Source of the DNA: Ostrinia nubilalis
Taxonomy: Eukaryota > Arthropoda > Insecta > Lepidoptera > Crambidae
Reading direction: 5' to 3'
Assembly (NCBI RefSeq): GCF_963855985.1
Contig: NC_087099.1
Location: forward strand, 3,874,001 to 3,938,000
DNA: 64,000 nt
A program made the position numbers and the translations under genes. Below the pieces are notes generated by a model. That model was not told the origin of the DNA. It worked only from the letters and a program-made list of their open reading frames with translations, and did no database searches. Below are positions 33,972-44,041 of the stretch, piece by piece; positions within the stretch are counted from its first letter, which is position 1, and every line of letters begins with the position of its first letter.

Positions 33972-34552
33972 TCACTTAACTCCACATCTAATACGGTATT
34001 ATTGACATTCTTATTAGGGTTTCTTTTGTTCTCATAATCACCAGTCTGTCTAAACCAGCATCTCTCTTCCGAGTGGAAACGGCTACCTTTATTTAGTTTT
34101 TCACAAATTTTGCAAGAATTTTTATCATCTTTTCCTTTACTAACGATCGTGTTTTTCTTGGGTTTATTGTAGTCATTTTTACTTGTATACTCATGTTTCC
34201 CAATCTCATTGTAAAGGCTTGAAGTCGATGTTATTGATCCCTTATCCATCTTGTTTATTACATAATCTGGTAAACCCATAACAATAAGGTTTATCATAGT
34301 TTGTGTGTCAATATCTTTGTTCACTTCTAGTAACAACCTCTCTTTTTTTGTAGCATATTCGAGAAATGAACCTCCTTGGAACTTGAATGTAAATGCATAT
34401 TTTACTTGTGACCAACCTTTATTTCCGTATGTCTCACATAAATTATTCTTCCATATTTCCCATCCTGAGTTTATCGTAAATTTGATTAACATACTAGTAT
34501 ACCAATCTAAACATTGTTTTTCAAGTAGATGTTTTAAAATCTCAATTTTCTC
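33953..34552 (-). CDS. gag: Gag, N-terminally truncated
   Basis: A 199-codon open frame runs from the edge of the 113-bp LTR remnant to TAA at 33953-33955. An ATG at 34492 gives 179 codons, but open coding sequence extends upstream to the junction (LLEKQCLDWYTSML, a capsid-like tryptophan block). The true N-terminus has therefore been lost. Residues with MGLPDYVINKM fit the end of the capsid region. Near the C-terminus a zinc knuckle reads CKIC...H....C with spacing CX2CX9HX4C, a longer gap than the usual CX2CX4HX4C. Gag ends by overlapping pol at a slippery heptamer. A stop lies in frame at the LTR edge (34553-34555), so the remnant would rely on an internal ATG. Confidence 0.9.
   Translation of the reverse strand, partial: EKIEILKHLLEKQCLDWYTSMLIKFTINSGWEIWKNNLCETYGNKGWSQVKYAFTFKFQGGSFLEYATKKERLLLEVNKDIDTQTMINLIVMGLPDYVINKMDKGSITSTSSLYNEIGKHEYTSKNDYNKPKKNTIVSKGKDDKNSCKICEKLNKGSRFHSEERCWFRQTGDYENKRNPNKNVNNTVLDVELSDEQKNE
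33959..33965 (-). promoter_or_regulatory. -1 ribosomal frameshift site A AAA AAC
   Basis: In the gag frame the codons are CAA AAA AAC, so the heptamer A AAA AAC fits the X XXY YYZ rule. Slipping back one base moves ribosomes from gag, which stops two codons later (GAA TAA), into the pol frame (AAA CGA ATA). The run is seven A's. I see no obvious strong stem-loop immediately downstream by eye. Confidence 0.85.
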
Positions 34553-34665
34553 TTAATAACACCATGTCAAATGTCACATGTCACATGTCAACATGAAAAA
34601 AAAGAAAAGTAGCTCTGCTCTCTGCCTAATTAAAAAAACAACTAAAGAGGATTTATTCTCTTATA
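34553..34665 (-). repeat. 5' LTR remnant, first 113 bp only
   Basis: Identical over 113 bases to 30678-30790. At its inner edge it joins directly to mid-gag coding sequence, with no tRNA-complementary primer binding site between. The inner flank (gagaaaatt on the minus strand) resembles the continuation of the other LTR (gtgaaaatt), suggesting a deletion through short shared sequence. Confidence 0.85.
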
Positions 34666-34672
34666 CTTATAC
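34666..34672. repeat. Candidate target-site duplication, right
   Basis: cttatac, identical to 30365-30371. See the left copy for the caveat on length. Confidence 0.45.
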
Positions 34673-36032
34673 AAACGGACTTCATGTACCTATCGTGATT
34701 TTGTTATTTTGCAAATACCTATTAAATAAGATTTTAAAATGCATAATTAGGTACTTTAGGTTATGACACTTATAAACATAATTGATTATCTCAGAGAATA
34801 AGTAGGTTAACAACATTACATTATTAAAAAATCAAATAAGGTTTAACAATAATTATTATTTAACTATCAAATTAGACTACATTATTTTTATTGTTGTTGT
34901 GTGTTAAATTATAATAAATCACATATTACTTAACACTTGCATGTATTTATACTATCTGTAAAAGCCTGCACTAATGAAATTACTCTAATTAAAAACAAAA
35001 CAATGTTTTAATTATAATGACGTGTAGTTGCTACGAGTATTTTAGGTTTTGTGTAAATTTAAAGGGAAATTAAATAACTATCATATCAAAAATAACATAA
35101 TCTCTTACTGCATCCCCAATTTAGATAAATTTAATGTTTTTACATTGTAAGTACCTAATCCTTACCAAATAACATTATGGTTATTTATTATTTAACTGCA
35201 AGAAAAGCAATTACCAAAATAAAAAGATTAACCTCCGACCTCCAGAACGATGATTTACAATCTTAATTGCCATTAACCCAGTTAAATCTGGAATTAGTTC
35301 CATTAACTAGCATATTTCCTATAGCGGGGCAATCTAAATTAAAAATCTAAATTTCAATTACACTAATGAGCTTCCAAGATTTACTGACGTCAGGACTGGC
35401 CAGCCTCATAATGTCACAGATACAGACCTATTCTGGAATAGGAGCTAATTTTAAATTCGAAATTAGAATTATTTGAATTTAAATAAGTTCCATTTTGTTT
35501 TTCTATTTATTTATTTTATTTTTTAGGCTTTACCGTCTAAACAGCCAGCTACGCAAACATCGGACATGGATTTCGTCGTACAAACTTACACCCATGGTTA
35601 ATAATAATGAACCGTAACTCCAATAACTATAAAATTATATCGTATTAAATGAAAACTTATACTTAATTAAAAACACTTACTTTTTTTTCAATTAAAAAAT
35701 ATGTGAAACCTTAAAAAGAGTGCTCTTTAACTTCTCATCTCTATCATCCTTGCTCTATGGGTTTTACAGTGTCAAAAAATATTTTTATGTAAAATTCTTA
35801 GCTTGAATTTTATTGCAAGTCATTATTTCAATTTATTTAAATATCTCCAGAATAAGCCCGCAAAAACTCTGCGGGTGGCACTCAAAAACTTTTGCAGTAC
35901 ATCGTGGGGCAAGTTTTTAATAAAAACCTGGTCAAGCGTGAATCGCATCTATAACAATTCCTTGAAATTCGCGGAATGAAAAAAGGTGTTAGATGAAATT
36001 TTTGCAGATAGCATATTTATTTAATTAAAACT
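34673..36032. other. No gene seen
   Basis: Very A+T-rich sequence with no coding frame or repeat ends recognised. Confidence 0.4.
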
Positions 36033-36158
36033 TCATCATCATCATCTTTTCAGCCATAGGACGTCCACTGCTGAACTTGGAAAGCATTGGCTTGATCGAT
36101 TGGTAGCGGCCTGCGTCCAGCGCTTCCCTGCTACCTTTATGATGTCGTCGGTCCACCT
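36033..36158 (-). mobile_element. RTE-like retrotransposon 3' end
   Basis: (CAT)n tail at the left, then cagccataggacgtccactg and gatgtcgtcggtccacct. An internal deletion shortens the section between the tail and the WKAL region. It abuts Helitron copy B. Confidence 0.9.
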
Positions 36159-36189
36159 AGACGTGCTAGTGCACCTAGTAGTATATTGA

Positions 36190-37109
36190 TTTTTTAATCT
36201 GTAGAGAGAGAGGTCGATTCTGTACATGAAATATATTTTCAAAATAACTATCAGGGGGTGATTAGTGATCGATACTGATGCCAAAAATGCAATCAGTAAA
36301 ATTTTTGTCTGTCTGTCTGTAATCTGTATGTTCCTTATAGAAACAAAAACTACTCGACGGATTTTAACGAAACTTGGTATAATAGGCTAGTTTCCTAAAA
36401 AAAATTTTATGGTCCGTCAATTTTGATATAAAAAAATATTGGACACGTATATTTTGAATTGTCAATCAAACAAATAATTACAAAGTAATAGTGCGTTGAA
36501 GTTCCGCGCGACGTCACAAAGTGCTGCACTTTTACGCACTCACTGACGTCACGGGCCTTTTCTTTAGAACTTTGGCACGCTTTATTTCTTTACATTTTCA
36601 TTAGTTTTAAAAAGTGAAAAATACGTGTCGAGTAGTTTTTGATAAGACAACTGACGGACTAATTAAATTTCTTGCTTTTTTACCCAGGAAACATCCCTAT
36701 TATTCTTCATACTCCTGGGCAGGTTATAGTATACTTAAGAGCAGAGTACCTAGTGAAGGGAAATTTTGGGAAAACGAACTCCATTTTTTAATGACTGACT
36801 GACATATCAACGCACAGCCTAAACGGCTAAACGTAGGCACTTGAAATTTGGAAGGGACGTAGCTTAGGTACCGTAGAGGTCCCGAAATTCCCACGGGAAC
36901 GGGAATGAGCGGGAAAATCCTTTTGTATGAAAAATCTAAACCACTTTTTTAAGTTAGACGCTTGAAATTTAGCATGCAGGTACCTTAGTAAACTTAAAGC
37001 TTAGTTACAACAGGATATTGCAAAATTGTATGAAAAAATGTAAACCGCGTAAGATAGATAAAGGGGGTAAAACGGGATCCACGCGTACGAAGTCGCGGGC
37101 GGCCGCTAG
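36190..37109 (+). mobile_element. Non-autonomous Helitron, family H1, copy B (interrupted)
   Basis: The 3' end is intact: tcgcgggcggccgctag followed by T. The 5' end is eroded; atctgtagag survives but the TCTATACTT start does not. Compared with copies A and C it holds a single array unit, a nested TIR insertion (36383-36699), and extra internal sequence (about 36730-36880) that may be ancestral and lost from the others. Confidence 0.85.
36383..36699. mobile_element. 317-bp TIR element nested in Helitron copy B
   Basis: It begins TAGGCTAGTTTCC and ends GGAAACATCCCTA, imperfect inverted ends. Removing it restores the sequence seen in the other Helitron copies (ggtacaattattcttc) with one mismatch, so it is an insertion. 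The central part has paired CRE-like gacgtcac words. The target duplication is ambiguous. Confidence 0.75.
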
Positions 37110-37763
37110 TGATACATAAATCCAAAAATCCCGGATCCAAACCTTTATGTCTTCTGACTTAACGGTGGTAAGATTGTTAAAAATCTTTACAATTTAAACT
37201 TTGCTCTTTTTATGGGGGGACATAAAACAGAGAACTCATAAAGTAAAATAAAACAAAAAGCCTTTAATACCGTCGGCATAAGGTGCAAAATATAAACGTT
37301 TAATCAACTCATTGAACACGGAACTTTCTCATACTAAAATATTGCATCTTCACAATTACAAGACAAAATATTTAACGACAAAAACGATTTCTTCCGTTAA
37401 GTAACTGCGATGATTATGAGCTGGATGGATAAAGAATAAATAAATTCAGCATATTATTAGGTTTTCTACTTGAAGATATTAAGGTATCATGTCCACTTAG
37501 TAATGTACATAATATTATGTTTGTTTATAGCAAAGGTCACGTGCTACGTTTATTCGTTTTTTGGTGAACCGTCTTATCAAAGAATTTGTAAAAAGCAAAC
37601 ATTTAGGTCACTATTAAAGTCTCTGATTCCATCCCTCTTAAATGCTTTTTCGACATAATATGTATTATTCTGCTTACATTAATACATTAAGGTAAGGAGA
37701 TTTTTGTACATTAGTAAGATTTTTTGTAAGATTTAATATCTTAAACTAGTAAACTAATTTTGA
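37110..37763. other. No gene seen
   Basis: A+T-rich. Open frame 37470-37658 is not recognisable. Confidence 0.35.
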
Positions 37764-37884
37764 AAAGAAGAACGGTCACGCCCCATACAAAAAAAAAACC
37801 AGACCCGACAGAAACGAGACATACCTCAGTTTTTTTTACATGTCTTAATTAGTTAAATTATATATTTTTTATATTCGAAATCTG

Positions 37885-38049
37885 TTTTTTTTTTTTTTTT
37901 TAATCTTCGGCTGAAATTGCCGGAGTTCGGTTTCAGACAAAACAATTTGATGAGTTTTAAATCAATAGTGTATTCTTTTTAGAGCAAGTGGTGGTAGTTT
38001 CTCGCTAATGTCTACGAGCAAACTTGTAGTCTCCATACTTTATAGACGA
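37885..38049 (-). mobile_element. Poly(A)-ended insertion in one arm of the fold-back
   Basis: It starts with 17 T's on the plus strand, then taatcttcggctgaaattgc. Read on the minus strand it is about 160 bp ending in a poly(A) tail. The opposite arm lacks it, so it arrived after the palindrome formed. A SINE, truncated LINE or processed transcript would fit. I do not recognise the body. Confidence 0.7.
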
Positions 38050-38208
38050 TAACACCAAAATATTACCCTTTGTTTTTGTTCAGGCGTTATACAAAAACTA
38101 ATACAAAATGCCTATTTATCACCAAAATTGGTAAATGTATGTACCTAAATGTCTATTACAGCTGCCATGGAATTTATCTAGGTGACCTGGAGATACAGCC
38201 GGATTATA

Positions 38209-38394
38209 CAGGGTGGAAAAGATAAGTGATCTCACTCGATTATTTCTAAACTATACAAGATATCGAAAAACTAGTAACTGATTCTGAAAGTGTTTCACGA
38301 GCTCTTTCAAATGGTACCAATAATAGGGTACATATTATGGAAGCTGGTAACATTGAATTTTTGGATTTTGTAACTTATTATTGTTTTCACCCTG
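38209..38394. mobile_element. Central TA-flanked TIR unit of the fold-back
   Basis: CAGGGTGGAAAA at the left and TTTTCACCCTG at the right, with TA on each side. The ACAGGGTG-type end resembles that of the palindrome at 60775-61039. It may be a nested insertion or the original loop of the larger element. Confidence 0.65.
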
Positions 38395-38666
38395 TATAAT
38401 CCGGTTGTATCTCCAGGTCACCTAGATACATTCCATAGCAGCTGTAATAGACATTTAGGTACATACATTTACCAATTTTGGTGATAAATAGGCATTTTGT
38501 ATTAGTTTTTGTATAACACCTGAACAAAAACAAAGGGTAATATTTTGGTGTTGTACATAGATTTCGAATATAAAAAATATATAATTTAACTAATTAAGAC
38601 ATGACAAAAAAACTGAGGTATGTCTCGTTTCTGTCGGGCCTGGGTCACAGATGACCGTTCTTCTTT

Positions 38667-39043
38667 GCAGAAATCTATTTGTTCCTTAGTGACATAGTAA
38701 CCTTATTTATGATTGTGATAGACCGTAATTCACGCAAGCAAAGTTGCGCCAAAAGTTAGTCAAATAATATATTTCATGACGTAACCAGCAACCCCACTAG
38801 ACGCCGATCCTTACAAAGACTTTATATGGCTTACTAAAACAAGTAGTTGTCACGTAATGACGTTTGCAATAATGCAATTACCTATAGAGAATCTCTTCAG
38901 CATGTTAGGAAGCCATATGACGATAATGCATCGCTATATTTAGATGCAGTAAATAAATTCTTTACAACGCAGTAGGAAAGTCACTATGGGATTTTTAGTA
39001 GTTTTAAACAAATCGAAGACCAATTACATTCCTATGAGTGTGA
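38667..39043. other. No gene seen
   Basis: A+T-rich spacer. Confidence 0.3.
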
Positions 39044-39249
39044 CTAACATCCGTATTCACAAACGATGCTTGCTTATATGAAGAAGCAACGCTATGCGGA
39101 GTCGAACGCACAGCATTGAATAGAGTTCTGTGATTTGTTTGTGTCTCCACCACTCAAGTATTGTCTAATACTTGAATAAGTATTTGGGACCCAGTGCGTC
39201 TACGCGATCTGTGAGATCTTATAATAATGTTTTTGAATACGGGTGTTAA
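39044..39249. mobile_element. MITE with CCGTATTCA ends
   Basis: Left end taacatccgtattcacaaac. The right end is the complement of gttaacacccgtattcaaaa. A related copy sits inside the Helitron-like element at 28590-28710. The shared interior includes gaacgcacagc and ttgaatagag. Confidence 0.75.
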
Positions 39250-39585
39250 CTGAATAAATCGTCTCTAAAATATTTTATTCTAACACTCTCATGTCCCTAA
39301 AGGACATATTTAATTGTTCATAAAAATAAGCCCCATTTTTGCGAAATATCACATCAAAAGTATTTTTAACAATCATTATTTTATGCTTTTTATGTCATCG
39401 TTTGTACAATTAAATACAAAACCTGATCCATCCCATTATATTATTTTCATATCCAACAAGGAAAATACAACGTAATAACTTTTCTAATTAAAATTTCGTG
39501 GCTCGGTGGCATGTTGTGTTAAAAAAGTTGGATTTTTATTTTTTTGTTACGAAGCACTCGGCAGTATAGAGTTAATTCCTTTGCT
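39250..39585. other. No gene seen
   Basis: A+T-rich spacer. Confidence 0.3.
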
Positions 39586-40027
39586 TTATAGACTAAGAGC
39601 TAGTGAACGCCAAACCTACGTTATTTTCTAAGAGCTGAAAGTTTGTCAGCGCATTCTCCGACATTAGGTAAGAACGTTGGTGCATCATGAAGTTTGGGTC
39701 ATCGTGACTTTGGCAGCTCCCCTAATAATTATCTGTAAAGAGTCTCTGGCAAGAGGTGGACCGACGACATCATAAAGGTAGCAGAGAAGCGCTGTACGCA
39801 GGCCGCTACCAATCGATCAACATGGAAAGCATTGGGGGAGGCCAATGTCCAGCAGTGGACGTCCTATGGCTGAAATGATGAAGAGTCTGGAACGGTCAAA
39901 ATTCTCATAACCCAAGCTTCATGATGCACCAACGTTCTTACTTCTTACCTATGTTGGGAGCATGCGCTGACAAACTTTCAGCTTTATTACGTAGGTCTGG
40001 CGATCACTAGCTCTTAGCCTATGATAA
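39586..40027. mobile_element. Fold-back element split by an RTE insertion
   Basis: Arms of about 150 bp: ctaagagctagtga... on the left, complementary to ...tcactagctcttag on the right, including gtaagaacgttggtgcatca and its complement. The RTE tail at 39755-39880 lies near the centre. A fragment with the same end (taagagctagtgaacgcc) occurs at 63331. Confidence 0.88.
39755..39880 (+). mobile_element. RTE-like retrotransposon 3' end with target duplication
   Basis: Contains ggtggaccgacgacatcata through gctgaaatgatg. Flanked by aagagtctctgg on the left and aagagtctgg on the right, a likely imperfect duplication. It inserted into the fold-back element. Confidence 0.9.
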
Positions 40028-40847
40028 AACCGGGCGAGATTGTGCAGAGATTTGTATTGTTGTTTTTTTAATTCGTAATATTTTCCTGAATAAAAAGGTT
40101 CTGTGTTAGACTAAGCGCATAATGTAGCAGGTTTGTAGGTTAATCTTGTTTAGCTCGAATGCACTTTTGTTGCAGAGCTGGTTATTATGTGACTTTAAAA
40201 AAAATGCTTGTTGGCTTTGAAACTACTTACTTAACGCTGAATTAATTTATTAATTTGATTTCTACATTTATTTTTATAAAAGTAATTTGTAAATAATAGA
40301 AATTAAAGAGAAAGTACTCCAACCACATGTGGCTACAATAATGTATGTACGAAATCTGTAACTCAACATTAAAAATGTTGATTTCAATGTTTAACATAAC
40401 AAACAAACTAAATATTATGATAATGTGACACTCAATCAATATTTCACACGCAGTACAAAGTACGCATGCTCATAAAACATTTAATTCAATTACCACACGA
40501 ATATTATGCATGAACACCTCGATGTAACAATTATCATAATTTAACATTAATTATGAATATTCCAGTGTTTTCAGCCTCGAAATTATCATACGACATCTTC
40601 AGACACATACGCCGTTAATTAACCTCCTTTGATTCATTCATAGCTTTGTAACTGTTAATAATTGTGTGTCATACGCAATATTTTGGCTAACTAAAAAACA
40701 TTTTATGCTTTTAAATCAAGCCTGAATACTTTAATAATTTTAAATCATAAACTGATGACGTCATAATAAAGTAAACCCTGTGGTATCTAATTGTTAATTG
40801 GGGCTATTTTGCTACAAAAGTGTATAGTTTGATGTGCCATTAATGTA
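40028..40847. other. No gene seen
   Basis: A+T-rich. No repeat ends. Confidence 0.35.
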
Positions 40848-41297
40848 CAGTCGCGGAATGAAAAGGTTCGTCACCTTAGTGTCGGTTTTCGCTTGCACTA
40901 GGTACTGTAAGAGTCAAACCTGCCAACATACCAGTGCAAGAAACAGTGCTGCTAACATTTAAATAAATGTGACGTTTGCTAACGAAGAAGGTTTTGCTTA
41001 TTTTTCTGTCCCATCAGTGGCAATGTTACAAAATGTATTTTTTTTATTTAATAGAAATAATAATGGCAGGTTGAACCAACAAGAAGGTTTTAGTTTATCA
41101 ATCATAAAAATTTTCTTGACAAGATAAATGTCAAACAACTTTAATCTGAATAATTTTGAACTTTACTGACTAACAGTTAAAGATTATTTTGTCTAACTCG
41201 AGATTATTCTGTAACATAGTTTCAAAAGGTAATATGTGCTCGCGATTCGTTGAAGGAATCAATTTGAAAACTGACGAACCTTTTCATTCCGCGACTG
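40848..41297. mobile_element. 450-bp TIR element with TA target duplication
   Basis: Perfect inverted ends of 26 bases (CAGTCGCGGAATGAAAAGG... and its complement), TA on both sides. No transposase. Suits a non-autonomous Tc1/mariner-type element. The interior has no arm-length pairing. Confidence 0.93.
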
Positions 41298-41544
41298 TAC
41301 ATTTCTGGAAAATTACTCAAAGGAATCTATGAAAATAAAAAACACGAAATTCATTTATATTTAGTAAATTGGTTTTTAAAGGTACTTTACGCTAACACTT
41401 TAACATGCCTACACATGCATGCATACCTATTCATTAATAACGGATTTTTGTGTTTTACCTCCCGTGCTATATTTAGTGGATGTCTATTTTACGGGGAAGA
41501 CATTTTTCTTCCCAAGAAGATATGAAGATAGTATGATAATATCA
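41298..41544. other. No gene seen
   Basis: Spacer. Confidence 0.3.
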
Positions 41545-41785
41545 TCCCAACTAATATTATAAATGCGAAAGTAACTCTGTCTGTCTGTCTGTCTGTCTGT
41601 CTGTTACGCTTTCCCGCTTAAACCTCGCAACCGATTTTGATGAAATTTGGCATAGAGATAGTTTGAGTCCCGGGAAAGAACATAGGATAGTTTTTATCCC
41701 GGTTTTTGAAACAGGGACGCGCGCGATAAAGTTTTTCTGTGACAGACAAAATTCCACGCGGGCGAAGCCGCGGGCGGAAAGCTAG
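41545..41785 (+). mobile_element. Non-autonomous Helitron, family H2
   Basis: Starts TCCCAACTAATATTATAAAT after A. Ends gcgggcggaaagCTAG before T. A GC-rich hairpin region (cgcgggcgaagccgcgggcg) lies just inside the 3' end. A CTGT microsatellite follows the 5' end (about 41578-41602). 241 bp, no coding. The open frame across it on the minus strand is meaningless. Confidence 0.9.
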
Positions 41786-42394
41786 TTTTTTAATAACCCA
41801 ATATAATTATCTCAGCGTAGGGAAGTGGCTGTGACGTGCCATATCTCTAGGAAAGACTGTTAAAACATACGAGTTCTCCAGTGGATATTGAATGGGCCTC
41901 TCGGCTCTCTCAAAAAAAATGTACTGCATCAGCCACTTTTACTAGTATTGTGTATAATGATATAGTTACAGGTTCTAAGAGTCAGTTTTGTAATCTTCTT
42001 ATTCTTATTGTTGTAAAAAAAAAAACGTTTATTGCTTTTTACACATAAAAGCAATTACAAGAAACAAACATGTACATTTAACTACACAAAATATATTATA
42101 AAACCGCATAATATAACGCTACCGAATAACGCCTTATCTAATTATTTGATGTACAAAATCTAAAAGAGTTAATGAAGCAGATCTAATCACCACAAAAAGT
42201 TACCACTCATTCCGTTCAGACGCACGTTGAATTGCAAACAAACAGTTTCACTCTCCTATGAATAATCTGAGCGCGACTCTACCTAAGAGTTAAAGAGCTG
42301 GAAGTGTCAAAAACAACATAAAAGTAGAAAGAGAAAAGCCGATGATTGATTTTGGTTCACAAAAAAGTACCTACTGTGGTGACAAAACACATTA
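41786..42394. other. No gene seen
   Basis: A+T-rich spacer with an A run near 42015. Confidence 0.3.
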
Positions 42395-42520
42395 TTTCGT
42401 TTGAGCCAAATGACGTCCACTGCTGGACAAAGGGGGAGGCCCCAAATATTTCCATAACGACCGCTTCTGCAGGTGTTACTGCGACCCTCACCAAATCATC
42501 AGTCTACCTAGTTGGCTTAA
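42395..42520 (-). mobile_element. Non-LTR 3' end, (GAAC)-ended family
   Basis: Complement of the 861 and 11500-11937 type tail: tttgagccaaatgacgtcca, then ctggacaaagggggaggccc. The tail is reduced to a cgtttgag remnant. Confidence 0.8.
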
Positions 42521-42753
42521 ATACCTATTAGGCGATTATTTGAAAATATTGTAGGTTTTAAAAGTGAAAAGATTTTTAAAGCGAAAGCTTTGTAACATTT
42601 GCAGACATTTACTAGTTTTAGTGACAACAAATTCCACTTTATTTTAAGAGGAAAGAAGTTGGTTAACACCAAAAAGTAGTTATGTAGGTTAGAAAATGAA
42701 CTTGGTGTAAGCTCTTTTGATACCAGTGTCCTGCCAAAATGTATTTCGACTAA
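42521..42753. other. No gene seen
   Basis: Spacer. Confidence 0.3.
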
Positions 42754-42869
42754 TGCCCGTTTTCACCATCAATCCCTAATGTTTAAGTGACCCCTATGGT
42801 AACACATAACAGGAATTTTGTTTTCATAGGGGTCACTTAAAAATTAGGGATTGATGGTGAAAACGGGCA
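42754..42869. mobile_element. Harbinger-like MITE, intact
   Basis: 116 bp with near-perfect terminal repeats (TGCCCGTTTTCACCATCAAT...), flanked by TAA on both sides (42751-42753, 42870-42872). A 3-bp TWA duplication is typical of PIF/Harbinger. The same family is truncated at 8752-8851. Confidence 0.9.
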
Positions 42870-43638
42870 TAAGATTCTCATACTTAAGTAGGATTGATCT
42901 TAGTGAGAGTGTAGTTATGCATTAATAGTATTCGTTAAAAAAGCACCTTTTCAATAAGCACCTAAGATCTATAATCCTACAAAAGAAGTCTTAAAAAGCA
43001 CAAAAGTAGCTCTTTCTTTTTCCATAACTTAAACCTCATCTAGTTTTAGATATCTATGGCCCTCGAGATTAAGATGATACCGAGATTAATGACCACCTTG
43101 CTCCACGGTTGATAAATATTACATGAGCACTACAAAATACCATACAATGTGTAATTAACAAAAAACAGTTATGTACCTTTGCCGGTCTTGATTTACACAT
43201 AATTGAGGTATATGAAAGTAATCTCACATACGCCAAAAGAAAGGGTTATAATATGAATATTTATATTTATATGATGTTCCGCCGTAGCGCTTAAATTCAT
43301 CCGATTTTGATGAATAAATTGTCAATCGATTCATTATTATGACCTGAGTAATATAGGTTTTAATTTATTAAGGTGAACGCATACTTATTTCATAGTTAGG
43401 TCACAGTTCTTTAAACATTTTACTTCTTTATAGTAAGAAGATCTCTATAAATTCAAACTAACACTTTCTCGAAATCAATAAGGGGCTTATTAAAAAAATT
43501 AAATAGGCATTGAACACTTTTTTAAATTGACATACACATTGGAAAAGTCATTTTAAACACGTGTTTAACATTATAAGTTTTTTGTAATAACACTATAACA
43601 TTTTAGCAACACTAATCTCTACATGAACACTGAACTTA
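42870..43638. other. No gene seen
   Basis: A+T-rich spacer. Confidence 0.35.
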
Positions 43639-43648
43639 TCATAGTCTT

Positions 43649-43798
43649 CATCATCATCATAATTTCAGCCACAGGACGTCCACTGCTGAACATAGGCCTC
43701 CCCCAATGTTTTCAATATCGCGCGCGATTGGTAGTGGCCTGCATCCAGCGCTCTCCTGCTACCTTTATGAGGTCGTCGGTCCACCTTGTGGGTGGACG
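43649..43798 (-). mobile_element. RTE-like retrotransposon 3' end with exact 10-bp target duplication
   Basis: tcatagtctt occurs at 43639-43648 and 43799-43808, exactly flanking a minus-strand copy with a (CAT)n tail and the C-terminal coding complement. The 5' end is cut within ggtgggtggacgtc. It is the cleanest insertion of this family here. Confidence 0.95.
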
Positions 43799-43808
43799 TC
43801 ATAGTCTT

Positions 43809-44041
43809 GTTTACTTCAAAATGAAGCTACTGAACCATGTAGTATTTGGATTTAGAGTTCCGTTCACTGTAAACAATGATACGAGGCTAATCATGAGATG
43901 AGGGAAAACAATAATGAGAAATTAATTTTAAGCTCAACGAAAGAGTTCCCATAATTATAAAGTACCTATTTAACACGTCAAGTATAAACGAATCACATCA
44001 ATTAACCCGCGCTCAAAATGTGTAATATTTTTATTAGAACC
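43809..44041. other. No gene seen
   Basis: Spacer. Confidence 0.3.

Larger units (their letters stand above)
30372..34665 (-). mobile_element. Ty3/gypsy-type LTR retrotransposon with truncated 5' end
   Basis: Minus-strand order is 5' LTR remnant (34665-34553), truncated gag, -1 frameshift, intact pol, polypurine tract, 3' LTR. Protease, RT, RNase H, integrase order is that of Ty3/gypsy; copia elements have integrase before RT. There is no env frame and no chromodomain. Candidate 7-bp target duplications, cttatac, lie at 30365-30371 and 34666-34672. The first 113 bp of the two LTRs are identical and pol has no stop, so insertion looks fairly recent, unless conversion has kept the LTRs alike. 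With no primer binding site visible after the 5' LTR remnant, the copy should be unable to start its own reverse transcription. Confidence 0.95.
37764..38666. mobile_element. Compound fold-back element, about 900 bp
   Basis: The outer arms pair aaagaagaacggtc (left) with gaccgttcttcttt (right). Pairing continues through the cagaaacgagacatacctca region, then through accaaaatattaccctttg and onward to the centre. The left arm is interrupted by an insertion (37885-38049) absent from the right arm. The centre is a TA-flanked element (38209-38394). Confidence 0.88.

Noticed and set aside
42005..42060. Poly(A) run as a retroposed gene end
   Set aside because: The A run is short and no body or duplication is associated with it.
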